64,000 nt of DNA, taken from positions 1-64,000 of the forward strand of contig JAQXTR010000006.1 in the NCBI GenBank assembly GCA_029219585.1. Reading direction: 5' to 3'. The notes below the pieces were generated by a model that saw only the letters and a program-made list of their open reading frames with translations, ran no database searches and was not told where the DNA came from. Each line of letters begins with the position of its first letter. The stretch's first letter is position 1. Position numbers and translations under genes: made by a program. The stretch comes from Clostridiales bacterium. Its GTDB lineage: Bacteria; Bacillota; Clostridia; UBA1381. Of this stretch, positions 37,192-45,489 are shown one piece after another.

Positions 37192-37800
37192 TTAATGCTG
37201 CACTACATTCTCAAGCTTTTTCTTGATTCTCTGCATCGCATTATCAACCGCCTTAACATCCTTTCGCAGCTCCCCTGCCGTTTCCCTGTATGTCTTTCCG
37301 TTAAGGTGGCACAGCAAAACCTTCATTTCCATAGGTGAGAGCATATTATTGATTATACCCTCAAGACCGGAAATATTTTCCCGCTCTATAAGTATCTTTT
37401 CCGGATTCTCACCTCTGCCGCTGTCAATAACCTCATTCAAAGCGATCCCCTGTTCCTCGTCATATCCGCTGTTGCTCAGTGATATATATGAATTGAGAGG
37501 CGTGTGCTTCTGTCTTGAAGCCTTTTTGACCGCTGAAATTATGCGTCGCTCTATACATACTCCGGCGAACACCTTAAACAGCGGAAATTTATCCTTATCA
37601 AAATCCACAACCGCCTTGTACAGGCCTATAAGTCCCTCCTGTACGATGTCATCATCATCGCCTCCCGCAAGATAATACGGCTGCGACTTTTTATGCACCA
37701 GCGGCTTGTAGCGCATCAGTATCGCCTCAAGCGCATCCTCATCCCCCGCCTGCGCCATAGCTACAAGCTCATCATCCGATATTTTATCAAATTCTGCCAT
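37192..37800 (-). CDS. sigH: RNA polymerase sigma factor SigH (Spo0H type)
   Basis: 202 residues, sigma-70 family, alternative factor for the transition to stationary phase and early sporulation. Region 2 is at about 10-85 (DELVAMAQAGDEDALEAILMRY, DIVQEGLIGLYKAVVDFD), with the -10 recognition helix CIERRIISAVKKASR. Region 4 (MEMKVLLCHLNGKTYRETAGEL) ends the protein. The length and the KASRQKHTPLNSYISL segment fit SigH rather than ECF factors. A 1-nt gap separates it from the upstream DUF6472 gene, and no 16S rRNA methyltransferase gene lies next to it. Confidence 0.93.
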   Translation of the reverse strand: MAEFDKISDDELVAMAQAGDEDALEAILMRYKPLVHKKSQPYYLAGGDDDDIVQEGLIGLYKAVVDFDKDKFPLFKVFAGVCIERRIISAVKKASRQKHTPLNSYISLSNSGYDEEQGIALNEVIDSGRGENPEKILIERENISGLEGIINNMLSPMEMKVLLCHLNGKTYRETAGELRKDVKAVDNAMQRIKKKLENVVQH

Positions 37801-37801
37801 A

Positions 37802-37978
37802 TCAGTTCTGCTTTCTGACTATAGTATAATCATCGCCGAATCTGAAATAAGGACATACCCGTCTTTTATTTGAAAACAAAGAATATGCCTCATCCTCGTC
37901 CATATCCACCGAGCACGTAAAGCAGTCATATTCTTCATCATACGTGTAATTCATACACATATCACAATCATTTTTCAC
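37802..37978 (-). CDS. Small Cys-rich protein (DUF6472-like)
   Basis: 58 residues from a GTG start. AGAGGAG lies 8 nt before GTG at 37976-37978, while the longer ATG frame would place its start upstream of that site. Four cysteines in CDMC, CFTC and CPYF-type context (CDMCMNYTYDEEYDCFTCSVD, then VCPYFRFGDDYTIVRKQ) match a clostridial family I recall as DUF6472. It could bind zinc or another metal. Its pairing with sigH suggests a link to stationary-phase regulation, not proven. Confidence 0.72.
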   Translation of the reverse strand: MKNDCDMCMNYTYDEEYDCFTCSVDMDEDEAYSLFSNKRRVCPYFRFGDDYTIVRKQN

Positions 37979-38011
37979 AAAGACCGCTCCTCTCATTCAA
38001 ATCCATTATAT

Positions 38012-38040
38012 ATTTTATCCGAATTCTGAAACTTTGTCAA
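38012..38040 (-). promoter_or_regulatory. Promoter of the DUF6472-sigH unit
   Basis: Minus strand: TTGACA (38035-38040), 17-nt spacer, TAAAAT (38012-38017), 33 nt before the GTG start. Confidence 0.78.
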
Positions 38041-38047
38041 GTCAAAC

Positions 38048-38077
38048 GTAATATTCCCCCGAAAATTTTCATATATT
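38048..38077 (+). promoter_or_regulatory. SigmaE-like promoter of spoIIID
   Basis: GTAATATT (38048-38055), 14-nt spacer, CATATATT (38070-38077) agree with the SigmaE consensus (KMATATT, 14-15 nt, CATACANT). Bacillus spoIIID is known to be transcribed by SigmaE. Confidence 0.65.
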
Positions 38078-38144
38078 GTACAGAAAAACGGGGCAAAATC
38101 AAAAAAAATCATTTATATTTTCTGTCCCGGAATTGGGGGTAGTG

Positions 38145-38408
38145 ATGAAAGATTATATTGAAGAAAGGGTGCTGGATATTGCACAATACATCATAGATAA
38201 CGAAACGACAGTACGCGCCGCAGCAAAGGTCTTTAATGTAAGCAAATCCACAGTCCACAAGGATGTGCACGAAAGACTGTTCGAGATAAACAGAGAGCTT
38301 TACCGCAAATGCCGCGAAATTTTAGAAAAGAACAAAGCGGAACGACATATCCGCGGCGGTATGGCAACAAGAGAAAAGTATCTGCGCCGTCATGCGTCAG
38401 CGCATTGA
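38145..38408 (+). CDS. spoIIID: Sporulation transcriptional regulator SpoIIID
   Basis: 87 residues, mother-cell DNA-binding regulator acting between SigmaE and SigmaK. The family core is intact: MKDYIEERVLDIAQYIIDNE, then the helix-turn-helix TTVRAAAKVFNVSKSTVHKDV, then a basic C-terminal extension (HIRGGMATREKYLRR) that adds DNA contacts. The ATG of MKDYIEE has GGGGGT 5 nt upstream; the longer frame starts in the promoter and is rejected. It is preceded by a SigmaE-like promoter. Confidence 0.95.
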   Translation: MKDYIEERVLDIAQYIIDNETTVRAAAKVFNVSKSTVHKDVHERLFEINRELYRKCREILEKNKAERHIRGGMATREKYLRRHASAH

Positions 38409-38459
38409 TTGCGGATAATATGTTAACAGCAATCTTACCTTCTATTTACACAATCAGGG

Positions 38460-38488
38460 TTGCATTTCATACAAATTTGTGCTATAAT
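38460..38488 (+). promoter_or_regulatory. Promoter of the small alarmone synthetase gene
   Basis: Plus strand: TTGCAT (38460-38465), 17-nt spacer, TATAAT (38483-38488), 23 nt before the ATG. Confidence 0.7.
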
Positions 38489-38511
38489 ACGGTCTGAAAG
38501 GTTGTGTAATT

Positions 38512-39129
38512 ATGCTGATAGAAACTATGAGTGATCATGATATGCGTCTTGCGATGCTGCCGTATGCCGGTGCGCTCAAGGTTGTTAATATGTATGCCGA
38601 AACAATTATGGAGGAGCTGTTTGCCAACAAGCGCTCAAATCCTGTTGAGCATATTAAATCAAGACTTAAGCGTCCCAGCTCCATTGCGCGCAAGCTTGAA
38701 AAAAAGGGCTATGAACCGACAATGGAAAATGCTTTGAAATACATTGATGATATTGCCGGTGTAAGAATTGTATGCCTTTTCCCTAAGGATATTTATAAAA
38801 TAGCTGAGGTTATACAAAACTTCAGCAACATACGTGTATGCCGTGTAAAGGATTATATAAAGGTTCCCAAAAAAAACGGATACAGGAGCTATCATATGCA
38901 TATCGAAGTACCTATAAGACTTCTTGACCACGAGGAATGGGTAAAGGTGGAAATACAGCTCCGAACTGTAGCTATGGACTCCTGGGCAAGCATGGAGCAT
39001 AAAATCCGATACAAACAGCGCAAGGATATACCCGACACCGTAAGCTGCCGTCTGCTTGAATGTGCTCAGCTCACAGCTGAGCTTGATGAAAGCATGCAGC
39101 AGCTTAATGAGGAAATTGAAAGAATATAG
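38512..39129 (+). CDS. Small alarmone synthetase ((p)ppGpp synthetase, RelQ/YjbM-like)
   Basis: 205 residues with a single RelA/SpoT synthetase domain and no hydrolase, TGS or ACT parts. Motifs: IARKLEKKGYEPT for ATP contacts, YIDDIAGVRIVCLF with the catalytic Asp, KVPKKNGYRSYHMHIEV for GTP binding, and VEIQLRTVAMDSWASMEHKIRYK with the catalytic Glu and Gln. It would transfer pyrophosphate from ATP to GDP or GTP. RelQ and RelP subclasses cannot be separated confidently by eye. It is a single gene with its own promoter. Confidence 0.92.
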   Translation: MLIETMSDHDMRLAMLPYAGALKVVNMYAETIMEELFANKRSNPVEHIKSRLKRPSSIARKLEKKGYEPTMENALKYIDDIAGVRIVCLFPKDIYKIAEVIQNFSNIRVCRVKDYIKVPKKNGYRSYHMHIEVPIRLLDHEEWVKVEIQLRTVAMDSWASMEHKIRYKQRKDIPDTVSCRLLECAQLTAELDESMQQLNEEIERI

Positions 39130-39213
39130 TAACCTTAACACAATGCGATATAATTATGAAACGTGTAAAAATAACCTTTTACAGTCAGGATTAACAGATG
39201 TATACTGATTTTC

Positions 39214-39240
39214 TATTAGTATTTATACTAATATACTTTT
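39214..39240 (+). terminator. Possible terminator of the alarmone synthetase gene
   Basis: The 8-bp AT-rich stem TATTAGTA/TACTAATA with loop TTTA is followed by TACTTTTT on the plus strand. It overlaps the pflA stop codon on the other strand, and the AT-rich stem is weak. Confidence 0.4.
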
Positions 39241-39942
39241 TGCGTTCTCAATCCGCTCCTCCGAAGGCGGCTTTATTCCGTCAAGTGAATATTCCAATCC
39301 GAGGGCTTCCCACTTATGCACTCCAAGAGTGTGATACGGAAGCACCTCCACTCTTTCAACATTTTCGAGAGTGCTGATGAACTCATGCGTCCTCATGAGA
39401 TATTCATCGTTATCGCTCCACTCCGGAACAAGGACGTGCCTTATCCATATGGGCTTTTTAATATCCGACAAATACCTGAGCATGTCAAGAATATTGTCGT
39501 TCGGTCTGCCGGTAAGCTCAATATGCTTTTGCGGATCAATATGCTTAATGTCAACAAGAAGCAAATCCGTATATTTCATAAGCTCCTCAAATTTTGAAAA
39601 GAACGGCTGCTCACGGGTGAACGGTGCACCGCTTGTGTCGATACAGGTATTAACACCCTCCTCCTTAAACCGCTTAAACAGGTCAATGAGGAAATCAAGC
39701 TGCATCAGCGGCTCACCGCCGCTGACTGTAACTCCGCCGTCACTGCCCCAGTATGCACGGCAGCGCAGCGCTTTTTTTACAAGCTGCTCTGTCTCTGTCC
39801 TCTCGCCGTCCGCCATATTCCATGTGTCGGGATTATGGCAGAATCGGCATCGCATCGGACAGCCGGAAAGAAATATAATGAAGCGGACACCCGGTCCGTC
39901 AACCGAGCCGAAGCTCTCCGTTGAATGAATATACCCTTCCAT
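39223..39942 (-). CDS. pflA: Pyruvate formate-lyase activating enzyme
   Basis: 239 residues, radical-SAM enzyme that makes the glycyl radical on PFL. The CxxxCxxC cluster motif is CPMRCRFC at about 30-37. VTVSGGEPLMQ is the glycine-rich SAM-binding motif, and DTSGAPF and the LLVDIKHID segment complete it. It begins 1 nt after the pflB stop, so the two genes form an operon on the minus strand. It is about as long as the second activase at 44735 but clearly different in sequence. Confidence 0.95.
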   Translation of the reverse strand: MEGYIHSTESFGSVDGPGVRFIIFLSGCPMRCRFCHNPDTWNMADGERTETEQLVKKALRCRAYWGSDGGVTVSGGEPLMQLDFLIDLFKRFKEEGVNTCIDTSGAPFTREQPFFSKFEELMKYTDLLLVDIKHIDPQKHIELTGRPNDNILDMLRYLSDIKKPIWIRHVLVPEWSDNDEYLMRTHEFISTLENVERVEVLPYHTLGVHKWEALGLEYSLDGIKPPSEERIENAKSILV

Positions 39943-39943
39943 A

Positions 39944-42184
39944 TTACATTGATTTGTGGCAGGTTCTTGATATTACATCAAGCTGCTGCTCTCTTGTGAG
40001 GTCGATAAATTTAACGGCATAGCCCGATACGCGGATCGTGAAATTCGCATACTCCTCTTTTTCCGGATGCTCCATAGCGTCAATAAGCTTTTCTGTTCCG
40101 AATACATTTACATTGAGGTGATGAGCACCCTGGGCAAAATATCCGTCAAGCACTGATACAAGATTCTTTGTTCTCTGGGCGGTGTCATGACCGAGAGCAT
40201 CGGGAGAGATCGTCTGTGTATTTGAAATACCGTCAAGAGCATACTCATAAGGAAGCTTTGCAACCGAGTTGAGCGATGCGATAAGACCGTTTTTCTCCGC
40301 ACCGTATGACGGATTCGCACCCGGTGAAAGCGGCTCGCCCGCCTGTCTGCCGTCCGGCAGTGTTCCCGTCGCCTTTCCGTATACGACATTTGATGTTATT
40401 GTAAGTATCGATGTCGTAGGCTCGGAATTACGATATGTGTGATAATGCTTAAGCTTTTCCATAAAGGTCTTTAACAGCCATACAGCTATATCGTCCGCCC
40501 TGTCATCATCATTGCCGTATCTGGGGAAGTCTCCCTCCACCTCAAAGTCTGTGCAGATTCCGTCCTCATCGCGTATAGCCTTAACCTTGGCATACTTTAT
40601 TGCCGAAAGCGAATCGACAACATGAGAGAAGCCTGCTATACCTGTAGCGAAGGTTCTTCTTACATCCGTATCGATAAGCGCCATTTCCGCAGCCTCATAA
40701 TAATACTTGTCATGCATATAATGAATAAGGTTAAGTGTGTTTACATATACGCCAACAAGCCATTCCATCATAGCGTCGTACTTCTCAATTACCTCGTCAT
40801 AGTCAAGATATTCCGATGTCACAGGCTTGTATGCAGGGCCAACCTGGGTGCGCGTTTTTGCGTCAATACCGCCGTTTAACGCGTAAAGCAGACACTTTGC
40901 GAGGTTTGCTCTCGCACCGAAGAACTGCATCTCCTTACCGGTCTGTGTAGCTGATACGCAGCAGCAGATCGAATAATCATCTCCCCATACCGGCCGCATA
41001 ACATCATCATTCTCATACTGAATTGACGAGGTTATAACCGAAATTTCCGCCGCATAGCTCTTGAAGTTTTCCGGAAGTCTCTTTGTATAAAGAACGGTCA
41101 GATTAGGCTCAGGTGACGGCCCCATATTCTCCAGTGTATGAAGGAAACGGAAGTCGGTTTTTGTAACCATGTGTCTGCCGTCCTGACCTATACCCGCCAC
41201 TTCAAGCGTCGCCCATACCGGATCGCCGGAGAAGAGCTGGTTATATGAATCCGGTCTTGCAAACTTAACCATTCTCAGCTTCATAACGAAGTGGTCAATA
41301 AGCTCCTGCGCCTCCTTCTCGGTAAGAACGCCGTTTTCTATATCTCTGTTAATATATATATCAAGGAAGGTTGAAACTCTGCCGACCGACATTGCAGCAC
41401 CGTTCTGAGTCTTGATTGCGGCAAGATAACCGAAATAGAGCCACTGCACAGCCTCTTTCGCATTTGTCGCCGGAGCGGAAATATCATAGCCGTATGATTC
41501 CGCCATCCTCTTCATATCCGCAAGAGCTTTGTACTGCATCTGAATTTCTTCTCTCAAACGTATAACATCATCAGTCATAGTGCCTGAGCCGCAGTTGTCA
41601 TGATCCTTCGCCTTCTGCTCCATAAGAAAATCTATACCGTAGAGCGCAACACGTCTGTAATCTCCGACAATTCTACCTCTGCCGTATGTATCGGGAAGAC
41701 CGGTAATAATCTTATTCTTTCTTACAGCACGCATTTCAGGCGTGTACGCATCGAAAACGCCCTGGTTGTGCGTTTTATGATAATCGTTGAATATCTTGTG
41801 CATAAGCGGATCGGGAGTATAGCCGTAGTTTTCAAGCGCTCCTTCCGCCATCTTTATACCGCCGAACGGCATAAACGCACGCTTTAACGGTTTATCTGTC
41901 TGGAGTCCCACTATCTTTTCAAGCTCCTTGTCAAGATAACCCGGAGCATGTGATGTGATTGACGATACAATATCGGTATCCATATCAAGAACGCCGCCCT
42001 TGGCTCTGGCCTCCTTAAAGAGCGCCTGAAGCTCGTCCCACAGCTTATCTGTAGCCTCCGTAGGGCCCTCGAGGAATGATTTATCACCCTCATACTGCGT
42101 GTAATTATTCTGAATAAAGTCTCTTACGTTTATTTCATCCTTCCATAAACGTCCTTTAAACCCCTGCCATGCATTTGTGTTCAT
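39944..42184 (-). CDS. pflB: Pyruvate formate-lyase (formate C-acetyltransferase), intact
   Basis: 746 residues, full length. It cleaves pyruvate with CoA to acetyl-CoA and formate during anaerobic fermentation. The catalytic pair is C408-C409 (in [10 protein letters not shown]; three consecutive Cys occur here). The glycyl radical site is G721 in [32 protein letters not shown] is the substrate-binding PFL region. The radical makes it oxygen-sensitive. It has a strong promoter and sits divergently to the split PFL operon at 42436, of which it is the intact paralogue. Confidence 0.97.
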   Translation of the reverse strand: MNTNAWQGFKGRLWKDEINVRDFIQNNYTQYEGDKSFLEGPTEATDKLWDELQALFKEARAKGGVLDMDTDIVSSITSHAPGYLDKELEKIVGLQTDKPLKRAFMPFGGIKMAEGALENYGYTPDPLMHKIFNDYHKTHNQGVFDAYTPEMRAVRKNKIITGLPDTYGRGRIVGDYRRVALYGIDFLMEQKAKDHDNCGSGTMTDDVIRLREEIQMQYKALADMKRMAESYGYDISAPATNAKEAVQWLYFGYLAAIKTQNGAAMSVGRVSTFLDIYINRDIENGVLTEKEAQELIDHFVMKLRMVKFARPDSYNQLFSGDPVWATLEVAGIGQDGRHMVTKTDFRFLHTLENMGPSPEPNLTVLYTKRLPENFKSYAAEISVITSSIQYENDDVMRPVWGDDYSICCCVSATQTGKEMQFFGARANLAKCLLYALNGGIDAKTRTQVGPAYKPVTSEYLDYDEVIEKYDAMMEWLVGVYVNTLNLIHYMHDKYYYEAAEMALIDTDVRRTFATGIAGFSHVVDSLSAIKYAKVKAIRDEDGICTDFEVEGDFPRYGNDDDRADDIAVWLLKTFMEKLKHYHTYRNSEPTTSILTITSNVVYGKATGTLPDGRQAGEPLSPGANPSYGAEKNGLIASLNSVAKLPYEYALDGISNTQTISPDALGHDTAQRTKNLVSVLDGYFAQGAHHLNVNVFGTEKLIDAMEHPEKEEYANFTIRVSGYAVKFIDLTREQQLDVISRTCHKSM

Positions 42185-42259
42185 GAGCTTTGTACCTCCT
42201 AAGTTTAAAAGATTGTATATAATCTTTGCATTTTTATAACCTTTGTTTATCTATCTGTA

Positions 42260-42288
42260 ATTATAACATACTCTACAAAATAAGTCAA
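42260..42288 (-). promoter_or_regulatory. Promoter of pflB-pflA
   Basis: Minus strand: TTGACT (42283-42288), 17-nt spacer, TATAAT (42260-42265). A leader of about 70 nt lies before the pflB ATG, with AGGAGG 11-12 nt before the start. Confidence 0.8.
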
Positions 42289-42370
42289 CTTTTTAAAATT
42301 GGCAATTTAAACAAAATATAAAAACATTGATTTCCTCTATTTAACTCAATTAGATAAAAACACATGTATA

Positions 42371-42386
42371 ACACAATATATTGTGT
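42371..42386. promoter_or_regulatory. 16-bp perfect palindrome before the split PFL operon
   Basis: ACACAATATATTGTGT is its own reverse complement. It lies 49 nt before the start of the split pflB gene and overlaps a possible -10 box (TAAAAT at 42386-42391), as an operator for a Rex- or CRP/FNR-type dimeric regulator might. The remaining divergent region 42185-42435 is AT-rich, with no gene. Confidence 0.6.
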
Positions 42387-42435
42387 AAAATACTAATTAA
42401 AAAAGTGATAACACACAAATAATTGGAGGCAAAAA

Positions 42436-44508
42436 ATGGGTAAAGGACTTACGGGGGCATGGGCAGGCTTCCGCGGCGGAAGCTGGTGCCGCGGGCGTAT
42501 TGATGTACGGGATTTCATACAAAATAATTATATACCCTATACCGGGGACAAGAGTTTTCTTGAAGAACCTACCGAGGCTACAAAACAGCTGTGGAGGACC
42601 ATAACGGAGCTTTCAGAAAAGGAACGTGCGGCGGGTGGGGTTCTTGACATGGATACCGACACCGTTTCCGGCATCACCTCTCACGAGGCAGGATATATAA
42701 ACAGAGAGCTTGAAAAAATTGTCGGGTTACAGACCGACAAGCCCTTTAAGCGCGCGCTGCAGCCCTACGGCGGCATACGGATGGCAGAGACAGCCTGCCG
42801 CTCCTACGGTTATGAGGTAAGCGAAAAAGTTGATGAAATATTTACAAAATTCCGCAAAACCCATAATCAGGGAGTATTTGACGCGTACACTCCGGAAATG
42901 AAGCTTGCAAGGAAATCAGCGATAATAACCGGTCTGCCCGATGCCTACGGCAGAGGCAGAATTATAGGCGATTACCGTCGGGTAGCGCTTTACGGGATAG
43001 ACGCGCTTATTGCCGACAAGAGAAGGCAGAAGGAGCTTGTCGCCGCAGAAATGACGGAGGATAAAATACGTCTGCGTGAGGAGCTTGAGGAACAGATTAA
43101 GGCTCTTGGTGAAATAGCGGAGCTTGGACGGATTTACGGATTTGACATCACCGGACCCGCCGCAAGTGCAAAAGAGGCGGTTCAATGGCTGTATTTCGGA
43201 TTTCTGGCCGCTATTAAGCAGCAGAACGGAGCTGCAATGAGCCTTGGGCGAACCTCCACCTTTCTTGACATATATATTGAGCGTGATCTGCAAAACGGTG
43301 TGATCACAGAGATGGAGGCGCAGGAGCTGATTGACCACTTTATAATGAAGCTGCGCATCGTAAAATTTGCCAGGACACCGGAATATAACGCTCTGTTCTC
43401 CGGTGACCCCACATGGGTTACGGAATCCGTCGGCGGCATGGGCATTGACGGCAGACCGCTTGTAAGCAAAACCTCATTCCGTTATCTTCACACGCTTAAT
43501 AATCTCGGTCCCGCGCCTGAGCCTAATCTCACGGTACTCTGGTCATCACGGATGCCGGAGGGCTTTAAGGCATTCTGCGCCGAAATGTCAATAAAAACCT
43601 CGGCAATACAGTATGAAAATGACGACATTATGCGCGCTGCTCACGGCGATGATTATGCTATAGCATGCTGCGTGTCGTCAATGGCTGTCGGAAAGGAAAT
43701 GCAGTTTTTCGGAGCGCGCGCCAATCTGGCAAAATGCCTGCTCTATGCTATCAACGGAGGTACAGACGAAGTGCTCAAAATACAAGTCGGACCTGAATAT
43801 GGCCGATGCAGCGGAGAATATCTGGATTATGACGAGGTAATGAGAAAATATGACGCGATGCTTGAATGGCTTGCCGGACTGTATGTGAACACGCTCAATA
43901 TAATCCATTACATGCATGACAAATATTGCTACGAAAGCGCCCAGATGGCTCTGCACGACAGAGATGTAAAACGCTATTTTGCAACCGGTATTGCCGGACT
44001 GTCTGTTGTAGCGGATTCACTGAGTGCAATAAAATATGCAAGGGTAAAGCCTGTGCGTGATGACAGCGGCATAGCGGTTGATTATATAACCGAGGGAGAT
44101 TTCCCGAAATACGGAAACAACGATGACCGGGTTGATACAATAGCAGCAGAGCTTGTCAGCTCGTTTATGGACAAAATAAGAAAGCACCACACCTACCGCG
44201 GCGGGATACCCACAATGTCAATACTCACCATAACATCAAATGTGGTCTACGGTAAAAAGACCGGAAATACACCGGACGGACGCAAGGCCGGAGAACCGCT
44301 TGCCCCCGGTGCCAACCCGATGCATGGAAGAGACAGCAGCGGAGCGGCATCATCTCTTGCTTCTGTTGCAAAGCTGCCGTTTGCCGATGCAGAGGACGGA
44401 ATATCAAACACATTTTCAATAATCCCTGCCGCACTTGGCAAGGACTCGAGAATTTTTGTCGGAGAACCCGATCTTGACGAATTAATGAAAGGAAGTAAAG
44501 CATTATGA
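42436..44508 (+). CDS. Pyruvate formate-lyase, catalytic subunit of a split enzyme
   Basis: 690 residues. It aligns with intact PFL from its N-terminus ([26 protein letters not shown]) through the catalytic Cys pair C411-C412 (AIACCVSS), the [22 protein letters not shown] region, and [25 protein letters not shown]. Homology ends at AALGKD, followed by a unique 20-residue acidic tail ([20 protein letters not shown]). It has no glycyl-radical loop; that is encoded by the next gene, which overlaps by 4 nt (ATGA). The ATG has GGAGG about 7 nt upstream. The split falls exactly at the junction to the radical domain, so assembly of both chains is expected to restore PFL. Confidence 0.93.
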   Translation: MGKGLTGAWAGFRGGSWCRGRIDVRDFIQNNYIPYTGDKSFLEEPTEATKQLWRTITELSEKERAAGGVLDMDTDTVSGITSHEAGYINRELEKIVGLQTDKPFKRALQPYGGIRMAETACRSYGYEVSEKVDEIFTKFRKTHNQGVFDAYTPEMKLARKSAIITGLPDAYGRGRIIGDYRRVALYGIDALIADKRRQKELVAAEMTEDKIRLREELEEQIKALGEIAELGRIYGFDITGPAASAKEAVQWLYFGFLAAIKQQNGAAMSLGRTSTFLDIYIERDLQNGVITEMEAQELIDHFIMKLRIVKFARTPEYNALFSGDPTWVTESVGGMGIDGRPLVSKTSFRYLHTLNNLGPAPEPNLTVLWSSRMPEGFKAFCAEMSIKTSAIQYENDDIMRAAHGDDYAIACCVSSMAVGKEMQFFGARANLAKCLLYAINGGTDEVLKIQVGPEYGRCSGEYLDYDEVMRKYDAMLEWLAGLYVNTLNIIHYMHDKYCYESAQMALHDRDVKRYFATGIAGLSVVADSLSAIKYARVKPVRDDSGIAVDYITEGDFPKYGNNDDRVDTIAAELVSSFMDKIRKHHTYRGGIPTMSILTITSNVVYGKKTGNTPDGRKAGEPLAPGANPMHGRDSSGAASSLASVAKLPFADAEDGISNTFSIIPAALGKDSRIFVGEPDLDELMKGSKAL

Positions 44509-44738
44509 CACAGCAGGAAGAAAATCTCATCAGCCTCCTTGACGGATATATGGAAAAGGGCGGCCATCATCTTAATATAAATGTTTTTAACCGTGAAACA
44601 CTGCTTGACGCTCAGAAGCATCCGGAAAAATACCCTCAGCTTACCGTGCGCGTATCCGGCTATGCCGTGAACTTTTCAAAGCTTACCAAGGAGCAGCAGG
44701 ATGACGTAATCAGCAGAACCTTCCACGAAAAGACATGA
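44505..44738 (+). CDS. Glycyl-radical subunit of the split PFL (GrcA/YfiD-like)
   Basis: 77 residues. It starts [20 protein letters not shown], aligning with the intact PflB from [16 protein letters not shown] onward, and ends ISRTFHEK. The radical glycine is G52 in [11 protein letters not shown]. The layout resembles E. coli YfiD (GrcA), a spare radical domain, but here it stands in an operon with a PFL that lacks this domain. The ATG overlaps the upstream stop, and AAAGGA sits about 11 nt before it. This frame is closed by TAA at 44496-44498, so it cannot be read as a simple fusion. The stop overlaps pflA2 by 4 nt. Confidence 0.93.
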   Translation: MTQQEENLISLLDGYMEKGGHHLNINVFNRETLLDAQKHPEKYPQLTVRVSGYAVNFSKLTKEQQDDVISRTFHEKT

Positions 44739-45469
44739 CAGGGCGCATACACTCCCTCGAATCCTTCGGCACGGTGGACGGTCCGGGGATACGATTTGTG
44801 GTATTCTTTCAGGGCTGTCCGATGCGCTGTCTTTACTGTCACAATCCTGACAGCTGGGATCCGAAGGGCGGCAGTGAAATGACTGCGGAGGAAATACTGC
44901 AGCAGGCGGACAGTGTGAGGGAATTTCTGAAAAACGGCGGAATAACCGCAACCGGAGGAGAGCCGCTGATGCAGCTTGAATTTCTGACCGAGCTTTTTCG
45001 CAGAGCAGCGGAGGAATACGGTTTTCACACCTGCCTTGACACATCGGGAGTCACCTTCTGCGAGAAGAATAAGAAAAAATTTGATGAGCTGATGAAATAC
45101 ACAAAGCTTGTTATGCTTGATATAAAGCATATTGATCCCGCTCTTCATAAAAAGCTCACATCACAAAAGCAGGACAATATTATAGCCTTTGCGCGCTATC
45201 TTTCCGACAACGGCATTCCGGTATGGATACGTCATGTGCTTGTTCCCGGCATAACTCAGAACGATGAACATCTTTATAAGCTTGGACAGTTCATAGGTAC
45301 TCTCAGGAACGTAAAGGCTATTGACGTTCTCCCCTATCATAATATGGGAAAGCCAAAATACGAGAAGCTCGGCATAGAATATCCGCTCAAAAACACAAGA
45401 ATCCCATCCGAGGACGAAGCGGTTCACGCACGCCGCGTCATCCTGGACGGGATGAAAACCGGCCTATAA
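44735..45469 (+). CDS. Second PFL activating enzyme, paired with the split PFL
   Basis: 244 residues, radical-SAM activase. The N-terminus is [22 protein letters not shown]; the cluster motif is CPMRCLYC at about 30-37 (C-x3-C-x2-C). ATGGEPLMQ is the glycine-rich SAM-binding motif, with DTSGV and MLDIKHID as in the other PflA. Overlap with the radical-subunit gene (ATGA) makes a coupled three-gene operon. It presumably installs the radical on G52 of the small subunit; that is inference. A 21-nt gap separates its stop from the converging adenine-deaminase-like gene. Confidence 0.94.
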   Translation: MTGRIHSLESFGTVDGPGIRFVVFFQGCPMRCLYCHNPDSWDPKGGSEMTAEEILQQADSVREFLKNGGITATGGEPLMQLEFLTELFRRAAEEYGFHTCLDTSGVTFCEKNKKKFDELMKYTKLVMLDIKHIDPALHKKLTSQKQDNIIAFARYLSDNGIPVWIRHVLVPGITQNDEHLYKLGQFIGTLRNVKAIDVLPYHNMGKPKYEKLGIEYPLKNTRIPSEDEAVHARRVILDGMKTGL

Positions 45470-45489
45470 AATAATTTTATCCAACATTC

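Noticed and set aside
44480-44510. Programmed -1 frameshift joining the two PFL genes
   Set aside because: No slippery heptamer is seen, and the second frame is closed by TAA at 44496-44498, leaving only a few bases for slippage. Termination-reinitiation at ATGA is simpler.
42436-44738. A disrupted pflB pseudogene or sequencing frameshift
   Set aside because: The two parts are separated by about 60 nt of extra coding sequence with a Shine-Dalgarno site, both keep all catalytic residues, and an activase is coupled downstream. A one-base error would not create this.
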